NCBI GenBank assembly: GCA_015227615.1
Contig: JAALGZ010000071.1
Span: 1 to 64,000 of the forward strand
Direction: 5' to 3'
Source: Labyrinthula sp. Ha
Taxonomy: Eukaryota; Sar; Bigyra; Labyrinthulida; Labyrinthulaceae
DNA: 64,000 nucleotides
Every line of letters starts with the position of its first letter. Within the stretch, counting starts at the first letter, position 1. The translations under genes and the position numbers were made by a program. The notes below the pieces were generated by a model. The model did no database searches and had not been told where the DNA came from. It saw nothing but the letters and a program-made list of their open reading frames with translations. Shown one piece after another: positions 23,212 to 34,100 of this stretch.

Positions 23212-24330
23212 TTTTTATCTATATCTGTTTTTTATAGTCTTTTGGTTTGTTTATTTTGGGAAATTAGAATCCTGCACCCGAATTGCGTCATTTGGATAAA
23301 TTTGGATGATTTTGGGAGATACAATCTGAGGAAATATGATCACAACTTGTTGGAGCAGAAATTACAATACCTATCAGACATTTAACGAGGGAGTTTTATT
23401 CTTTAGGACAGGGACGAGACTGCAAAACAAGATAAAAAAACTCAAGAAAGGAAGGCACATAATACCAGCGCAAGCAATCAAGGTACATGTCAGGGTAAGA
23501 CGTCGAGATGAGAAAATGCCAAATACAACAGTGTAGCAGTACTAAGGAAAGAAAGAACACAGGATGGCAGGGTTAAGCCACATGGCCCAATTGACACCAC
23601 TCACGGAACTCCTGTTAAACCTTAACCTGACACCGGTGCAAGAAAAGCAGATCCTAGTAACATCAGGTACAATTTTGACTAGAAAACGGTTAAATTTTGA
23701 AAAACATGTTCTTTAAAACTTACCGCTTCATAAATTAGGAGCGGCCATTTCTGCACTTGCTTACTACTAGTTTTGTCTCGACAAGTTACCCCACTAATGT
23801 GCAGTTAAGAGCAAAAGAAGGTTTTCATTTAATCAGGGAGGTACAACAAGTAAGATCTGTGGTGAACTTATCTATGGACTTCCAAACAAGGAAGAACAAG
23901 TAATGGTTTGGCAAAGGCAAATGACTAATCCACACTATAAAATCTACATATATATTTCATTTCTAAAGAATCTAAGAATAATCTACTTTCTCTACAATAA
24001 ACTATTTGAATCTAGTAATCCATTATTGATATAATTTATAGTTTTCCTACAATCAAAATAATTCTTTATTTTAGATTCTTTATTTGTCAAGTCGGAAATT
24101 GTTTTAGCATAAGTCAAACTGGCTTAATTTACCCCTTTATAAATACGCAACAATAGTGAATAAAAAAAATACTTTGTCTATCAAAATAGAAATACGCAAG
24201 ATATCATATATAATAATATATACCAGTATATAAATAATATGTTGATACAATATATATGATGGGGATGGATATACAGTATAACTGTATTGAGTTAGAAATT
24301 GAAACTCCAACCAAACCAAACCAAACTCAA
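23212..24330. other. Spacer upstream of the secreted nuclease-like gene
   Basis: No gene is supported here. It may include the tail of the LINE and the promoter of the gene at 24347, whose leader is unusual: a run of CCAAA repeats followed by a 12-13 base A tract immediately before the start codon. Confidence 0.45.
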
Positions 24331-24346
24331 AAAAAAAAAAAGAAGA

Positions 24347-25243
24347 ATGAAAGTTTTAAATACAGCAGTATTTTTAAGTAGTCTAACAACTCTACAAGCA
24401 CAAGTTTCTCTAAGAGTAGCAACATATAACGTATATAACTACAATGATGGAGATAATTGGGAAGATAGACAAAATTGGGTACGTGATAATATCGAAAGTG
24501 TTAATCCAGACTTCATCGGTATTCAAGAACTTCGTATGGATAGTGCTTGTCCAAGTTTAAACTTTTGGCCATTTTGCAATAATAATGCATATGAAGATAT
24601 GGTTAGTTTACTTGAACCACTTGGATATACATATCATGAATTTAGAGGTGCTGAAGATAGTGGAGGAAACTTAGAAGGACTTACTTTTTTTTCTAAGTTT
24701 AATGTAAGAAGAGTAACAGATGCTGATATTTCAGTAGATTTATCTCAAGATGGGAATAATAGAATTGTCGTCAATATTGAAACAGATGTACCTGGATATG
24801 GAGTAGTTAATTTTTTTAATACTCATTGGTCTTATGTAAGTTCAGAAAGACCAAATAATGCAGATGGAGTTGCTGCTTTTATTAGAGAAACAGCAGCAAA
24901 TCAAGATGGACAAAGTAATGACTTTACATATTTTGTATTGGGAGATACAAATACAAACTCTGGATCTATGGAAGGTTTGTTTAATGAAGATTTACCTTAT
25001 GTATATGGAGGAAGTACAGCTAGATTAGTTAATACTTATGGAGGTGGAGGAGCAAGAAATACGTATTGCAACTGCAAGTTAGATGGATCAAGTTGTTCTT
25101 TAACAGGTAGATTGGATCACGTTATGGTGCAGAATGTTGCTGCAGTTACTGTTGATGGACATGGAACTGTAACTCACCCTGATTATCCTAGTGTATGTCC
25201 TTCTGATCACAGATTGTATTATGCAGATATTACTCTAAGTTAA
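24347..25243 (+). CDS. Secreted endonuclease/exonuclease/phosphatase (DNase I-like) family protein
   Basis: A 298-residue protein. I start it at the ATG at 24347 because the open frame upstream has no ATG and encodes only Lys/Gln-rich leader, while this start gives a clean signal peptide (MKVLNTAVFLSSLTTLQAQ). The mature part has the EEP fold signature in order: TYN at 26-28, IGIQEL with the metal-binding Glu at 61, FNTHW, GDTNTNS and a terminal SDHRLYYAD. These are the residues that DNase I-like and sphingomyelinase-like phosphoesterases use for Mg2+ and phosphodiester cleavage. Several paired Cys suggest disulphides and export. The substrate is unknown; secreted nuclease or phosphodiesterase is the safest description. 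It converges with the next gene, with 183 bp between the stops. Confidence 0.88.
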   Translation: MKVLNTAVFLSSLTTLQAQVSLRVATYNVYNYNDGDNWEDRQNWVRDNIESVNPDFIGIQELRMDSACPSLNFWPFCNNNAYEDMVSLLEPLGYTYHEFRGAEDSGGNLEGLTFFSKFNVRRVTDADISVDLSQDGNNRIVVNIETDVPGYGVVNFFNTHWSYVSSERPNNADGVAAFIRETAANQDGQSNDFTYFVLGDTNTNSGSMEGLFNEDLPYVYGGSTARLVNTYGGGGARNTYCNCKLDGSSCSLTGRLDHVMVQNVAAVTVDGHGTVTHPDYPSVCPSDHRLYYADITLS

Positions 25244-25426
25244 ATATTATTTATAAATTAAAGAAAGAGTTATTTATTCATTACCTTTTATTTTTTGACT
25301 TTATTAGTAACTCAATAGTTCAACTCATGTACATAGAATTTGAACCATAACTCAAAAAGAAAGTGAGATATAAAAAAGAATACTAACGCAACAGATACAT
25401 CTTATATCTTAAGGACATAGATTTAC

Positions 25427-26245
25427 TTAGTTATGTACCAAGTTTTCTCTCGAGCTTCTCTTTGCAGTATCAAAGTCTTTATATAACTTTTCAACTTCAC
25501 CAGATACAAAATGATATCCTTCACTTACTTTTCCTTCTACAAAACTTCCTGCTTTTCCTTGAGTCATCTTCAAATCAAGTTCTTTTCCTTTTTCATATGC
25601 TTTCTCCAATAACTCTTGTACTTTAAACTTCTCATCCAAATTCTTTGCAGTTTTAGATATTTTATCCAATTGAGTTGTTACTTTCGTTTCAATATCATAT
25701 TTATTATCTAAACTTGCTGCACTCTTTAACAAATATTCTTTTGTTTGTTTCAAACTCTCTTCAATTCTTGAGTTAATAGTTGTCGTTACCATACTTAAAT
25801 TATTCAATAGTTCTTTAATTAACTGTTGAATTCTTTCTTTAATAGGATCTACATATGAACTTACTGTTTCAGTAATATGATATTTTTCATCATATTCCTT
25901 TGCTTTCTTAAACACTTCTTCAACTGCTTCTTTAAATTTAGCTACTGCTTTAGCAAAAATTTCAGCAGTATTTTCTTTTCCACTTTGAAAAACTCCATGA
26001 GCTGAAGTTCCTACTTTTTCTAAACTTTCTTTTGCTTCGTCCAAAGAAGTTTTTAAAAATTCACTTGCTTTTTCTCTTTGTTTGTTCAAAGTTTCGGTAG
26101 CTTGATATGAGTCATCAAACTCTTTTAATTTTGCTTGAACATTTTCAACTTCTTTCTTAGTACGTTCTAATGCTTCATTAAACTTCTTTGTACCCTCTTC
26201 TTTTAATTTTTGAGCTGTTCCATTACCATTAATTTTTTCTGACAT
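25427..26245 (-). CDS. Highly helical repeat protein, function unknown
   Basis: A 272-residue, Lys/Glu-rich protein with no signal peptide or membrane segment. The ATG at 26245 follows an A-rich leader. It contains four or five diverged copies of a motif like D-[DEN]-[KS]-[YF]-x-x-x-E-[TL], at residues 44, 119, 180 and 204 (DDSYQATE, DEKYHITE, DNKYDIET, DEKFKVQE) and weakly at 224. These are separated by amphipathic helices. This pattern is seen in LEA-like, apolipoprotein-like and some lipid- or membrane-associated plant and protist proteins. I infer a cytosolic protein that coats membranes or protects against stress, but no family was firmly recognised. Confidence 0.75.
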   Translation of the reverse strand: MSEKINGNGTAQKLKEEGTKKFNEALERTKKEVENVQAKLKEFDDSYQATETLNKQREKASEFLKTSLDEAKESLEKVGTSAHGVFQSGKENTAEIFAKAVAKFKEAVEEVFKKAKEYDEKYHITETVSSYVDPIKERIQQLIKELLNNLSMVTTTINSRIEESLKQTKEYLLKSAASLDNKYDIETKVTTQLDKISKTAKNLDEKFKVQELLEKAYEKGKELDLKMTQGKAGSFVEGKVSEGYHFVSGEVEKLYKDFDTAKRSSRENLVHN

Positions 26246-26403
26246 TTTTCTTTTTCTTTCTTTTTTGTTTGTTTTTTGTACTTTAGATATTTGCTGAAAT
26301 GGGGAATCGGAGTTACAAATAACTTTTTTGGTGACGCACTAATACGTTAAATAATATAATTTAATTGGATAATTTTATATATTTATAATTATTTATTGGA
26401 TAA

Positions 26404-26422
26404 ATATATATATATATATATA
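26404..26422. repeat. TA microsatellite
   Basis: An uninterrupted alternating A/T run, about 160 bp upstream of the helical-protein gene. Confidence 0.9.
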
Positions 26423-26530
26423 TTCTAGAAGTTATTTTGGGAAATTTAGAAGAATGTATATTGTTCATGAATTAGTTATATAGTTAATTTATTCCGGATA
26501 AGTTGTACTAAAAAAAATTCCGAATTGTAA

Positions 26531-26537
26531 TTATATA

Positions 26538-26569
<32 letters not shown>

Positions 26570-26570
26570 A
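26531..26570. repeat. TA-rich microsatellite
   Basis: A second alternating A/T run, imperfect in its first third and then a pure (TA)n tract. Confidence 0.9.
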
Positions 26571-27859
26571 AGAGAAGATTTATTTATTTATAATTAAATA
26601 AAATTATGATAAAACAAAGGGAAATACCTTGAAAAACACATCAAGTTTTCATTTTGCAATAGCATTTGACACTTATTTAATAAGAGAAGTAAGTTAAAAA
26701 CTAATGATAGAAGAGTTATACAAAAACCATGCATTATTGTTAAATTAAAATAGGTGAAGACCAAGAGCATTACAAGTGTATAAAGAGCTTTCTGTTCACA
26801 GGTTCAAGAATAAACTTATAATTGATGAGAACCTTGCAACCAACTCCGTAAACTAAGTTGAAAGCAAAAAGAACCAGTTCACTTGATGCATTTCGTGAGC
26901 TCATATTTGAAGAGGGACCTACTGGGTGGCCATTGTTCAAGGTTAATCAAGTACCTTATGATTATTTTAATTCATAATTAATACGTCCAATAGGTAAACA
27001 AAGTTTATATTTCCAACTTAACTTCACTCGATATTCCCTGTGTTGACTACTCGGCTATTAAGCACTAATAACATGCTGTGGAAACAAGGAAGCATTATGA
27101 TCATCATGCAATAACCATAACCAGTTGCGCACCTAAAGCTACAGAATGTTCTACTTTTTTGTTTAGCTTCTTATCTCTATGTAATATTGATTCTTTTTAT
27201 TTCTAAAACCATTTTCACTCTGCTAACATTGTTTCCACAACTCAATTTTAATATATCTCAGACTTTGTTTTATCTCGAAACGCCCAATATGCAAGTGATG
27301 TCAGCTAGTCATGATCCCCTGTATTGAAATAAGTAAATGTGCTATCTTTCCCCAGGTCTCTTGGACTCTCATAAAGCTCTTGGGTGAGTAGTACATATTA
27401 CTGTTTCTAATATGTAGCCTTCTTAGAAGCGAAAAAGAAATATATTACGTTCATCCTACTGAAAGAGTAGCTGTTTGACGGGTTTGCATTATACCGTTCC
27501 AACTTGGAGGAACCTATTGCTACTTCTCAAATTGTTTTCAGCTCTATACTTAACATCTAAGAAAGATAGGTAAACTTAGCCTCGTCTAATCATGATTTGG
27601 CCTGCCCTCCATGTTGATCTTGAACCAAATTATTGGTAATTAGCAGAGATGGAAGCATGGTACATTTACAAAAATATCTTGCTTAGACAAAATATACATT
27701 TTTTTGGATTATTGAGCAGACCAGAAATGGGTGAATTCTGCATTCTACTTTGCAGAAGAACTATTAGCTGCCACAATCCGGATGAATGAAGGCACCGTTT
27801 CAAAGAATTCGAAGCTGCTATATCGACATTTACTATTTTCTTTCCAAAATTGAATTCTA

Positions 27860-28000
27860 AATGAAATATTTGCCTTTTCTGATGACTTAGCAGCTGTTAG
27901 TGAGATACAAGAGTCTAGAATTGCTTCAACAGCAAGCCGAAAAGTGGGTACGAGGCTAAAGCTCCAGACAACTTAATAACGTAGAAGGGAGCTACTTCAT
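27860..28000 (+). mobile_element. Possible LINE reverse-transcriptase scrap
   Basis: One plus-strand frame reads FAFSDDLAAVSEIQESR, then a Lys-containing stretch VGTRLKLQTT. This is the order expected around the catalytic FADD of a LINE reverse transcriptase (FADDIALLA ... VGLKLN). The surrounding frames are full of stops. The match is short, so chance is possible. Confidence 0.3.
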
Positions 28001-29844
28001 ATAGTTCTACCGCTCTAATGAAGTATAATATGTTCATGAGTTGCGAAAACGTAGGTAATATGATGGTCATGCTATTTAGTTCTGCTAGAAGGACTTTACA
28101 TTTAGTTGTTAATTCATATATATTGAAGGGAGTATTTGCTCAAAAACAAGAACCAAATTTTCAGATATCATGACGATAAATCCAGCAACAGGAAATTCTT
28201 TCTGTCACTAAGGACATCTTACGTTTCTCTTCCGAAAATATCAAGAAATATACTGATCAGTATTTAAGCTACGTATGTGTAGGAATATTTTTAGATACTT
28301 AGTTGATAATTGCTTGGTGTTTCAGCGATCCCAAAGTTGAACATCATTCTGAAGAAGTTGTTAAACCCAACATCGTCCAATAATGATGCTTCTCTGCAAA
28401 CAAGAAAACTTTCTTTTTTTGCCACGCTAGGATATGGTTTGAGACCACCGTTCTGTTATATCTTTTCATAACATCACTCTTTTCGCAATGTATCATGATG
28501 CAAGATGGCGAGTACCAATGTTTGCCCTTCACGACTAACAATGTAGCAGAAACAGAGTCGACAATCTATTAGTCCATACGGGCATAATTCTTACGATTAT
28601 GGGAGATGGGTAAGGCTTGTTCAAAGTACGATACAATTTAGGATTTTTATACTATAGTTCTTATTTGTTTGCAACTCTTAGATTTATAAATATGCCTCTA
28701 ATAAAATTACCGAATGAACAATGATAATATTGAGCTTATCCCTTTAAAAAATTGTAGTTTTAAATAATAAGAGTGCTTATGGCTAATTAACTGAAGTTTC
28801 TTCTTTATTCATGTAAAGGCAGCTATAAAATAAGCGGAACCTAGCCAAATTATCGATAACTTCTTGGATCGAGACTATATTCCAAGTTTCTTAAGTTATT
28901 TTCGCATACTTAAGTTTAACTTTTTAAAGGAAAGATCCACTTAGAGATCTAAGATCGTCATTAAATTGATGTTTCACTCGACATGTAATGTGTTCATTGT
29001 AGTTATTATAATTCCTTAAAAACTTGATATCATGTATTATACGTTAACTAATAGTAGATTGAGATTTCTTTTGATTTTGAAAGTGAAAAAAAGGAAATTA
29101 TTATCGAGAATTGTTTGTATGTTATTTCTTCCTGGATTAAATTTTAGTGGTTAATGTCTCAGCCAACCATAAAATCTGACTAAACAGAAAGTAGAAGGAT
29201 TAAGTCCGGGGCTAAATAAATTTCTAGTTAATACTAAATGATAGATTCCGATAAAATTTATTACAATATATGGGGCTTCTATTAATGTATTGGGAACGAT
29301 TGTGAAATATTTACATTTATGTCGTTGACTATATAGATTTTCTTCTGCTTCTAAACCGGAAACAAGTTTTTATGCAGCTATTGACAAGAATATATTTCAA
29401 TTGAAGATATAAGAATCTTCTGGAAATAACACAAAGGGCTTTTATTTTGAGTTCTTTTTATTTGATTTCTATATCTAAATTATATATTATTTTTTATATA
29501 TTGAGTTTAATCTGTTGCCTTTCTTCTAAGGAATATTTAAAGGTCCGTTATGCCAAAGAAGATAAATCGTCACCTTCAATTACAATAAACAGTATCTCAT
29601 AAGGTATTATTTTTTTGCCATGACGAAGCTAGAGTTCATATCATGAAATAAGTCGGATTCCTAGTAAAATATACATATTTTTAAAGTTAATGTCTCTATC
29701 TTCCTAAGAGATTTATCATTGTTTATAAACAATCTAGTCAAACTCAGTTTCTTATTCACTTTATCTTTACCAATAATTTAGTAATCAACGCACAACCTAT
29801 CTATATTTTTCCATGTGCACCAATTCTGAATTCCTCACTTGGCA

Positions 29845-30083
29845 TCGGTTGACTTCGACCTGACTTTCCTTGAGACACTAGTCTTGTTTTTTGTTCGTTG
29901 TTTATATTAACTACCAAATTGGTTGGATTCTTCATTGAGGTATAATCGAACATAGTGATGAAAAATTCTATCTACCGATTAAATTACTTAATCTATAAAT
30001 ACATTATTGTAATCTTTCAAACCCTTATTGGTATTCTATAGGCAGCTACTGTTCCTACATTTCTCCAAGGTTCTAACGGTACA
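29845..30083 (-). repeat. Solo LTR-like copy of the decayed gypsy family
   Basis: It carries the same ordered blocks as the LTRs near 9.1-9.35 and 18.2-18.46 kb: TTGGTTGGATTCT, CATAGTGATGA, TTCTATCTACCGATTAAAT and the terminal GGTTCTAACGGTACA. The end block is repeated about 40 bp further on as GGTTTTGACGGTACA (30108-30121). No internal element sequence adjoins it, as expected after recombination between two LTRs. Confidence 0.5.
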
Positions 30084-33000
30084 TTGGCTACTACTGTGTA
30101 TCCCTAGGTTTTGACGGTACATCTGATATGGTATCCAAAGTATAGAAAAAAATATTGCTTGAAGTGTACAAATTTCGCTCATCACCCGAATATTTTAGTA
30201 GAATCTTATATTTAGAAGCCCGACTTAGAAATTGAAGTCCTTCATCACAGACCAAACTAAGTTAGAGTTTTTGTTTACAAGAAAACAATAGTTGTGAAAT
30301 GTTTCCCTATCCTTTCCATACTCAAAGGTTTCTACACTTCCTTCAATTTTGATCTTTAAAATTATTTTTAATTTAAGTTTTTCTTGTTATTTAGTTTTGT
30401 TTGAGGAGATGCTAATTTTGCTAGTTGAATGTGTTTCCGCTATCCATATTTGCAAATCATATTCCTTGAGTTGTTGTGACTAGACAGAAAAGGCAATAGC
30501 TTTTCAACTATAGATGAAATGCTCTCAATACATATTGCTTCTTTATAAGAATTTCTCCTCCTTTTATTACAGCAACATCTATATCGATTTTCTTCAATAG
30601 AATCTATGATGTTTCTAGAACCAGAAAAATAGTTTCTGCAGTGGATCTTGGTAAGAGTTATGTTAAATTATTTACACAATACATTTCTTACCTAAGGTAC
30701 TATATCTTTTCTGTTGTTTTGGCAAAAATCAACTAGACACATTTATCTAACGTTATCGTGAGTGTCTATATTGCTACTATTCTAAAATTACTCTCTTCTT
30801 ATACCATGATATTATACTGTGTGTGCTCTATTGGAAAAACTCAGTTCTATAGAAGAATCCATTTTTAGGAGGCATTATTTCTTGATATCCGAAAATTAAT
30901 TTTGTAATATCACAAAGCAAAAAAAAAACAATCTTGTACAAAATAGAAACATACTATCTTCTGACGTTAAACTTAGAAGATACGGGAGATCATAAACTGT
31001 TGCAGGTGCATCAAGTTGTATACTGGGACCAACATAGCATTTCTAATTTGTTTTTTTATGTATTGCATGGTTGCTGTGTGCTATAGTTCTTGCTTTAGAT
31101 TTCTTCTTCACTCCAAACGGAATGTACGAAGTTCTATAGATGAGGGAGTTTCTAGTTATAGTAAGAGTTCGGAGTGGCAGGAGTGAGATGTATTATACTT
31201 GTTGCACAGGCTCATGAAACTTTTTCAGTTCTTTTTCGCGATTTTTACATTTTTAATATTCTCAACAGGGGGGTTGGTCAGCAATCTTATTTTCTTTAGA
31301 AGGTCGCTATATTTTCTTGTTTCTCGCATTTTGTCATGTATGATTCCAGCAGTGCACTCTTGGTGTCTTCATTATATTTCTATTTCCTGGTTCTTTGGTT
31401 GCTGGTTCATGTTTCTTTTGTTGATAATACCCTTCACATCTTTCCAGATCCGCCTGTACATTTTGATCCCATAGTTTGTATACAGTGCATAGCAGCTAAG
31501 TTAAATAAAATCACTTTAGCCTCCTAATTTGACCGAAGATGTCAAGATTATATAGTTTCGTCCCTACACTTCGGAGTTTTGCTCGGCAATTTCGTTACGG
31601 GGGAATGTCGCTACGCTCGCGAACATTATTGATGGTTTTAATAAAGTCCATTTTACAGGGTGAGTTGACTCTCATCTTGTCGAGGTTTTTGTAAATACTG
31701 TGCTTGATTTCTTATAGCTTTGGAATTTACAGGGTTTGGGAAAGAGGGCCTAAATAGTAGATTTTAGTAGAATTAATCCCAGAAAATTATCAATGGTAGA
31801 AGAAATTCTTACTGTGGGTGACTTGCAATGTTTTCAACTCTCTAACATACTTTAACTAGCACTCTACACTCAAAATCCTTCTCAAACAATCGCCTTTCTG
31901 TCATTTTGAGATGCTCCAAGTAATATCTGCTCAACTGTATGTTTCAAACATGTCCATTATAGTTGCCCATTAATTTTGATGATTTTGGAAGAAACTTAAT
32001 CAATAAATATTTCTGTTTTACACTTAAAATATTTTCCACTTGCTCAACAATAAGTTCCAAATTTGTGCATTGATGTAAAAATATATCCAATCTATTAAAC
32101 TATACTCTGGTTATTCACTTCAATTAAATAACCAAGTAAAAAAATATATGGTAAAATATCCAGACAAGTAGAAATCCTCAAGAACAAGTATATTCAATAT
32201 AATTTATGAATGTGTAAATAGTAATTTATATGTTTTCTATAAGAAAGTTTTTATTGTGCTGTAGTAGTTAATTGATAAATTACCCAAAATATACATTTAA
32301 TTGCAACTTGTAAATCTTTAAATGATAACTAGTAGTGCTTAAGAGAAATTGTAACACAAATATAAAGAATATAAAGTGTGATATTTATATCTGCCATTCA
32401 AAGCTCTTTTTCAAAGCTACAAAACAAACTAATATAAGCTTAAAAAAGAAAGAAACAGAAAACTTTCTCGTACTCTTGAGATGTATTAAAACTTATCTTA
32501 CACATGCATTTTGTAGGCCGATTATTGACTGCTATAAAGACTGTAATATTAAGACTACTAGCTGATTGGAAATATATGCACTCTTTTCAAAAATATGGAT
32601 TTATCATATTTCCTGTGAAAAATAATTATTTAAAAAATATACAGCAAGAAAACATCTGGAAAACAATTATTTTAATATTGTTATGGAAGATAGGCTAAAT
32701 ACTCCTTTCTGTAGTTTGGGAATTGAACGAAGCAGCTCAAAGAAGGCAAATAAATAAATGATGCAGCATATAACCTCCAAAGTATCTCGTACAGTTTTAC
32801 AAACTCTAATTCGTAAGAAATTTCTTTTCTTGAGGAAAAAAACTTGTCAATATAACAAAAACTGCTGCCATAACTGCTTCCGGTTATTATAGATTAAAAT
32901 GAATTAATCTTGGTCTTACTTGATCTATTTAAGAGATTTAGGTAATTATCTTGAAATAGATTATAAACTGTTATTTGGTAAAACTATAGTTACGAAGTAA

Positions 33001-33990
33001 GCTAATAAGAATACAAATAGTTATTCAATATAGTACCTGAAAAAGCTTACTCTTTTGATTCTCACCTTTTGCTAATTAAGATTTATTCCACATAAAAGCT
33101 TTAGCATAAGACAAATCCTTGATTTGACTAAGAACGCTGAGCTTCAACTAGTTCATTAAAATTTCAAAACAAGTCTTGCACTTTCTGTGCATTAGTTTAG
33201 AAAAGCATTTATTTGCTTATTTTCAAGAAATTTTGTATTATTCTTGATAGCTATTTAAAAAGTGAATTATTTTATTTATTTCTAAACCACTAAGTTTGGA
33301 TGATTTATAAGTCATTTATAATATCTGTATCCACTCTTTAAAGAAGAATTTCAAAAACTAAGTTATAAATAATAGATATTAAAATAGTTCAACTTATTTA
33401 ACAGAGACACACCTATATAAAAAATAGAAAACTGATTAAGCTACCAAATTTAATTTTGGTAACAGCATCGAGGATTTACATCTTTGCATAAGAATTAAAT
33501 TAATTGCTTTAAATATAGCTACTACAGAAAAAAGGCGATCAAATACAACTGAAGAGTAAAAATGAATACAAGGGGTTTATTTCTATAGGCACCAAGCGTG
33601 TAGTAGAAAGAAAATATTATTTTCCAGTCAATGCATTCACCATCATTTGAATCTATTCATTATATAGGGAATTAACTTGTTAATGCTAATGTAAAGTTAT
33701 AGCACTAAAGCGAGAAAAATAAACTTGTTGATATTAATCCCAAACTTTCTCTTGTAAACTTTAAACATTTGAAACCGAAACTTAAATTGGGAAATTATAA
33801 ATTAAATGGTCTTGTTAAGAATTTTGCTTCTCTTCTAGCTTGTCAAAAGAATTTTATAGCTTATTTCGCAGACCAAGTTCTTAGGCTTTTTATTGTCTTA
33901 ACTTTCTCTTAAGGGAGATTTTAACATATATATTAAACTAGACATAGATTTTGTAAGAAATAGGTGTATAATTCAAGACATCTAAAAGCA

Positions 33991-34100
33991 TGTTGTGGTT
34001 GCTAGTGACTAACTTGTAGTCTTCAGTACTATTGGCTGTTTAGGACAGAGCAACTAACTAACTAAGAATTTCTCTAGAAAACCAAAGACTTACTACAACA
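33991..34100 (+). repeat. 5' LTR of the copia element
   Basis: 110 bp, starting TGTTGT and ending ACAACA (a terminal inverted repeat as in other copia LTRs). It is directly repeated at 38080-38189 with two substitutions, and is very short for an LTR. Confidence 0.93.

Larger units (their letters stand above)
26246..33985. other. Gene desert
   Basis: About 7.7 kb, very AT-rich, with no reading frame over 100 codons that looks like protein. It contains TA microsatellites, a solo LTR-like sequence at about 29.85-30.08 kb and a possible scrap of LINE reverse transcriptase near 27.86-28.0 kb. The rest is unexplained. Confidence 0.6.

Noticed and set aside
31199-31527. Two overlapping open frames rich in Phe, Leu and Ile
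   Set aside because: The first opens at TTG, both are low-complexity T-rich translations, and no leader or family pattern is present.
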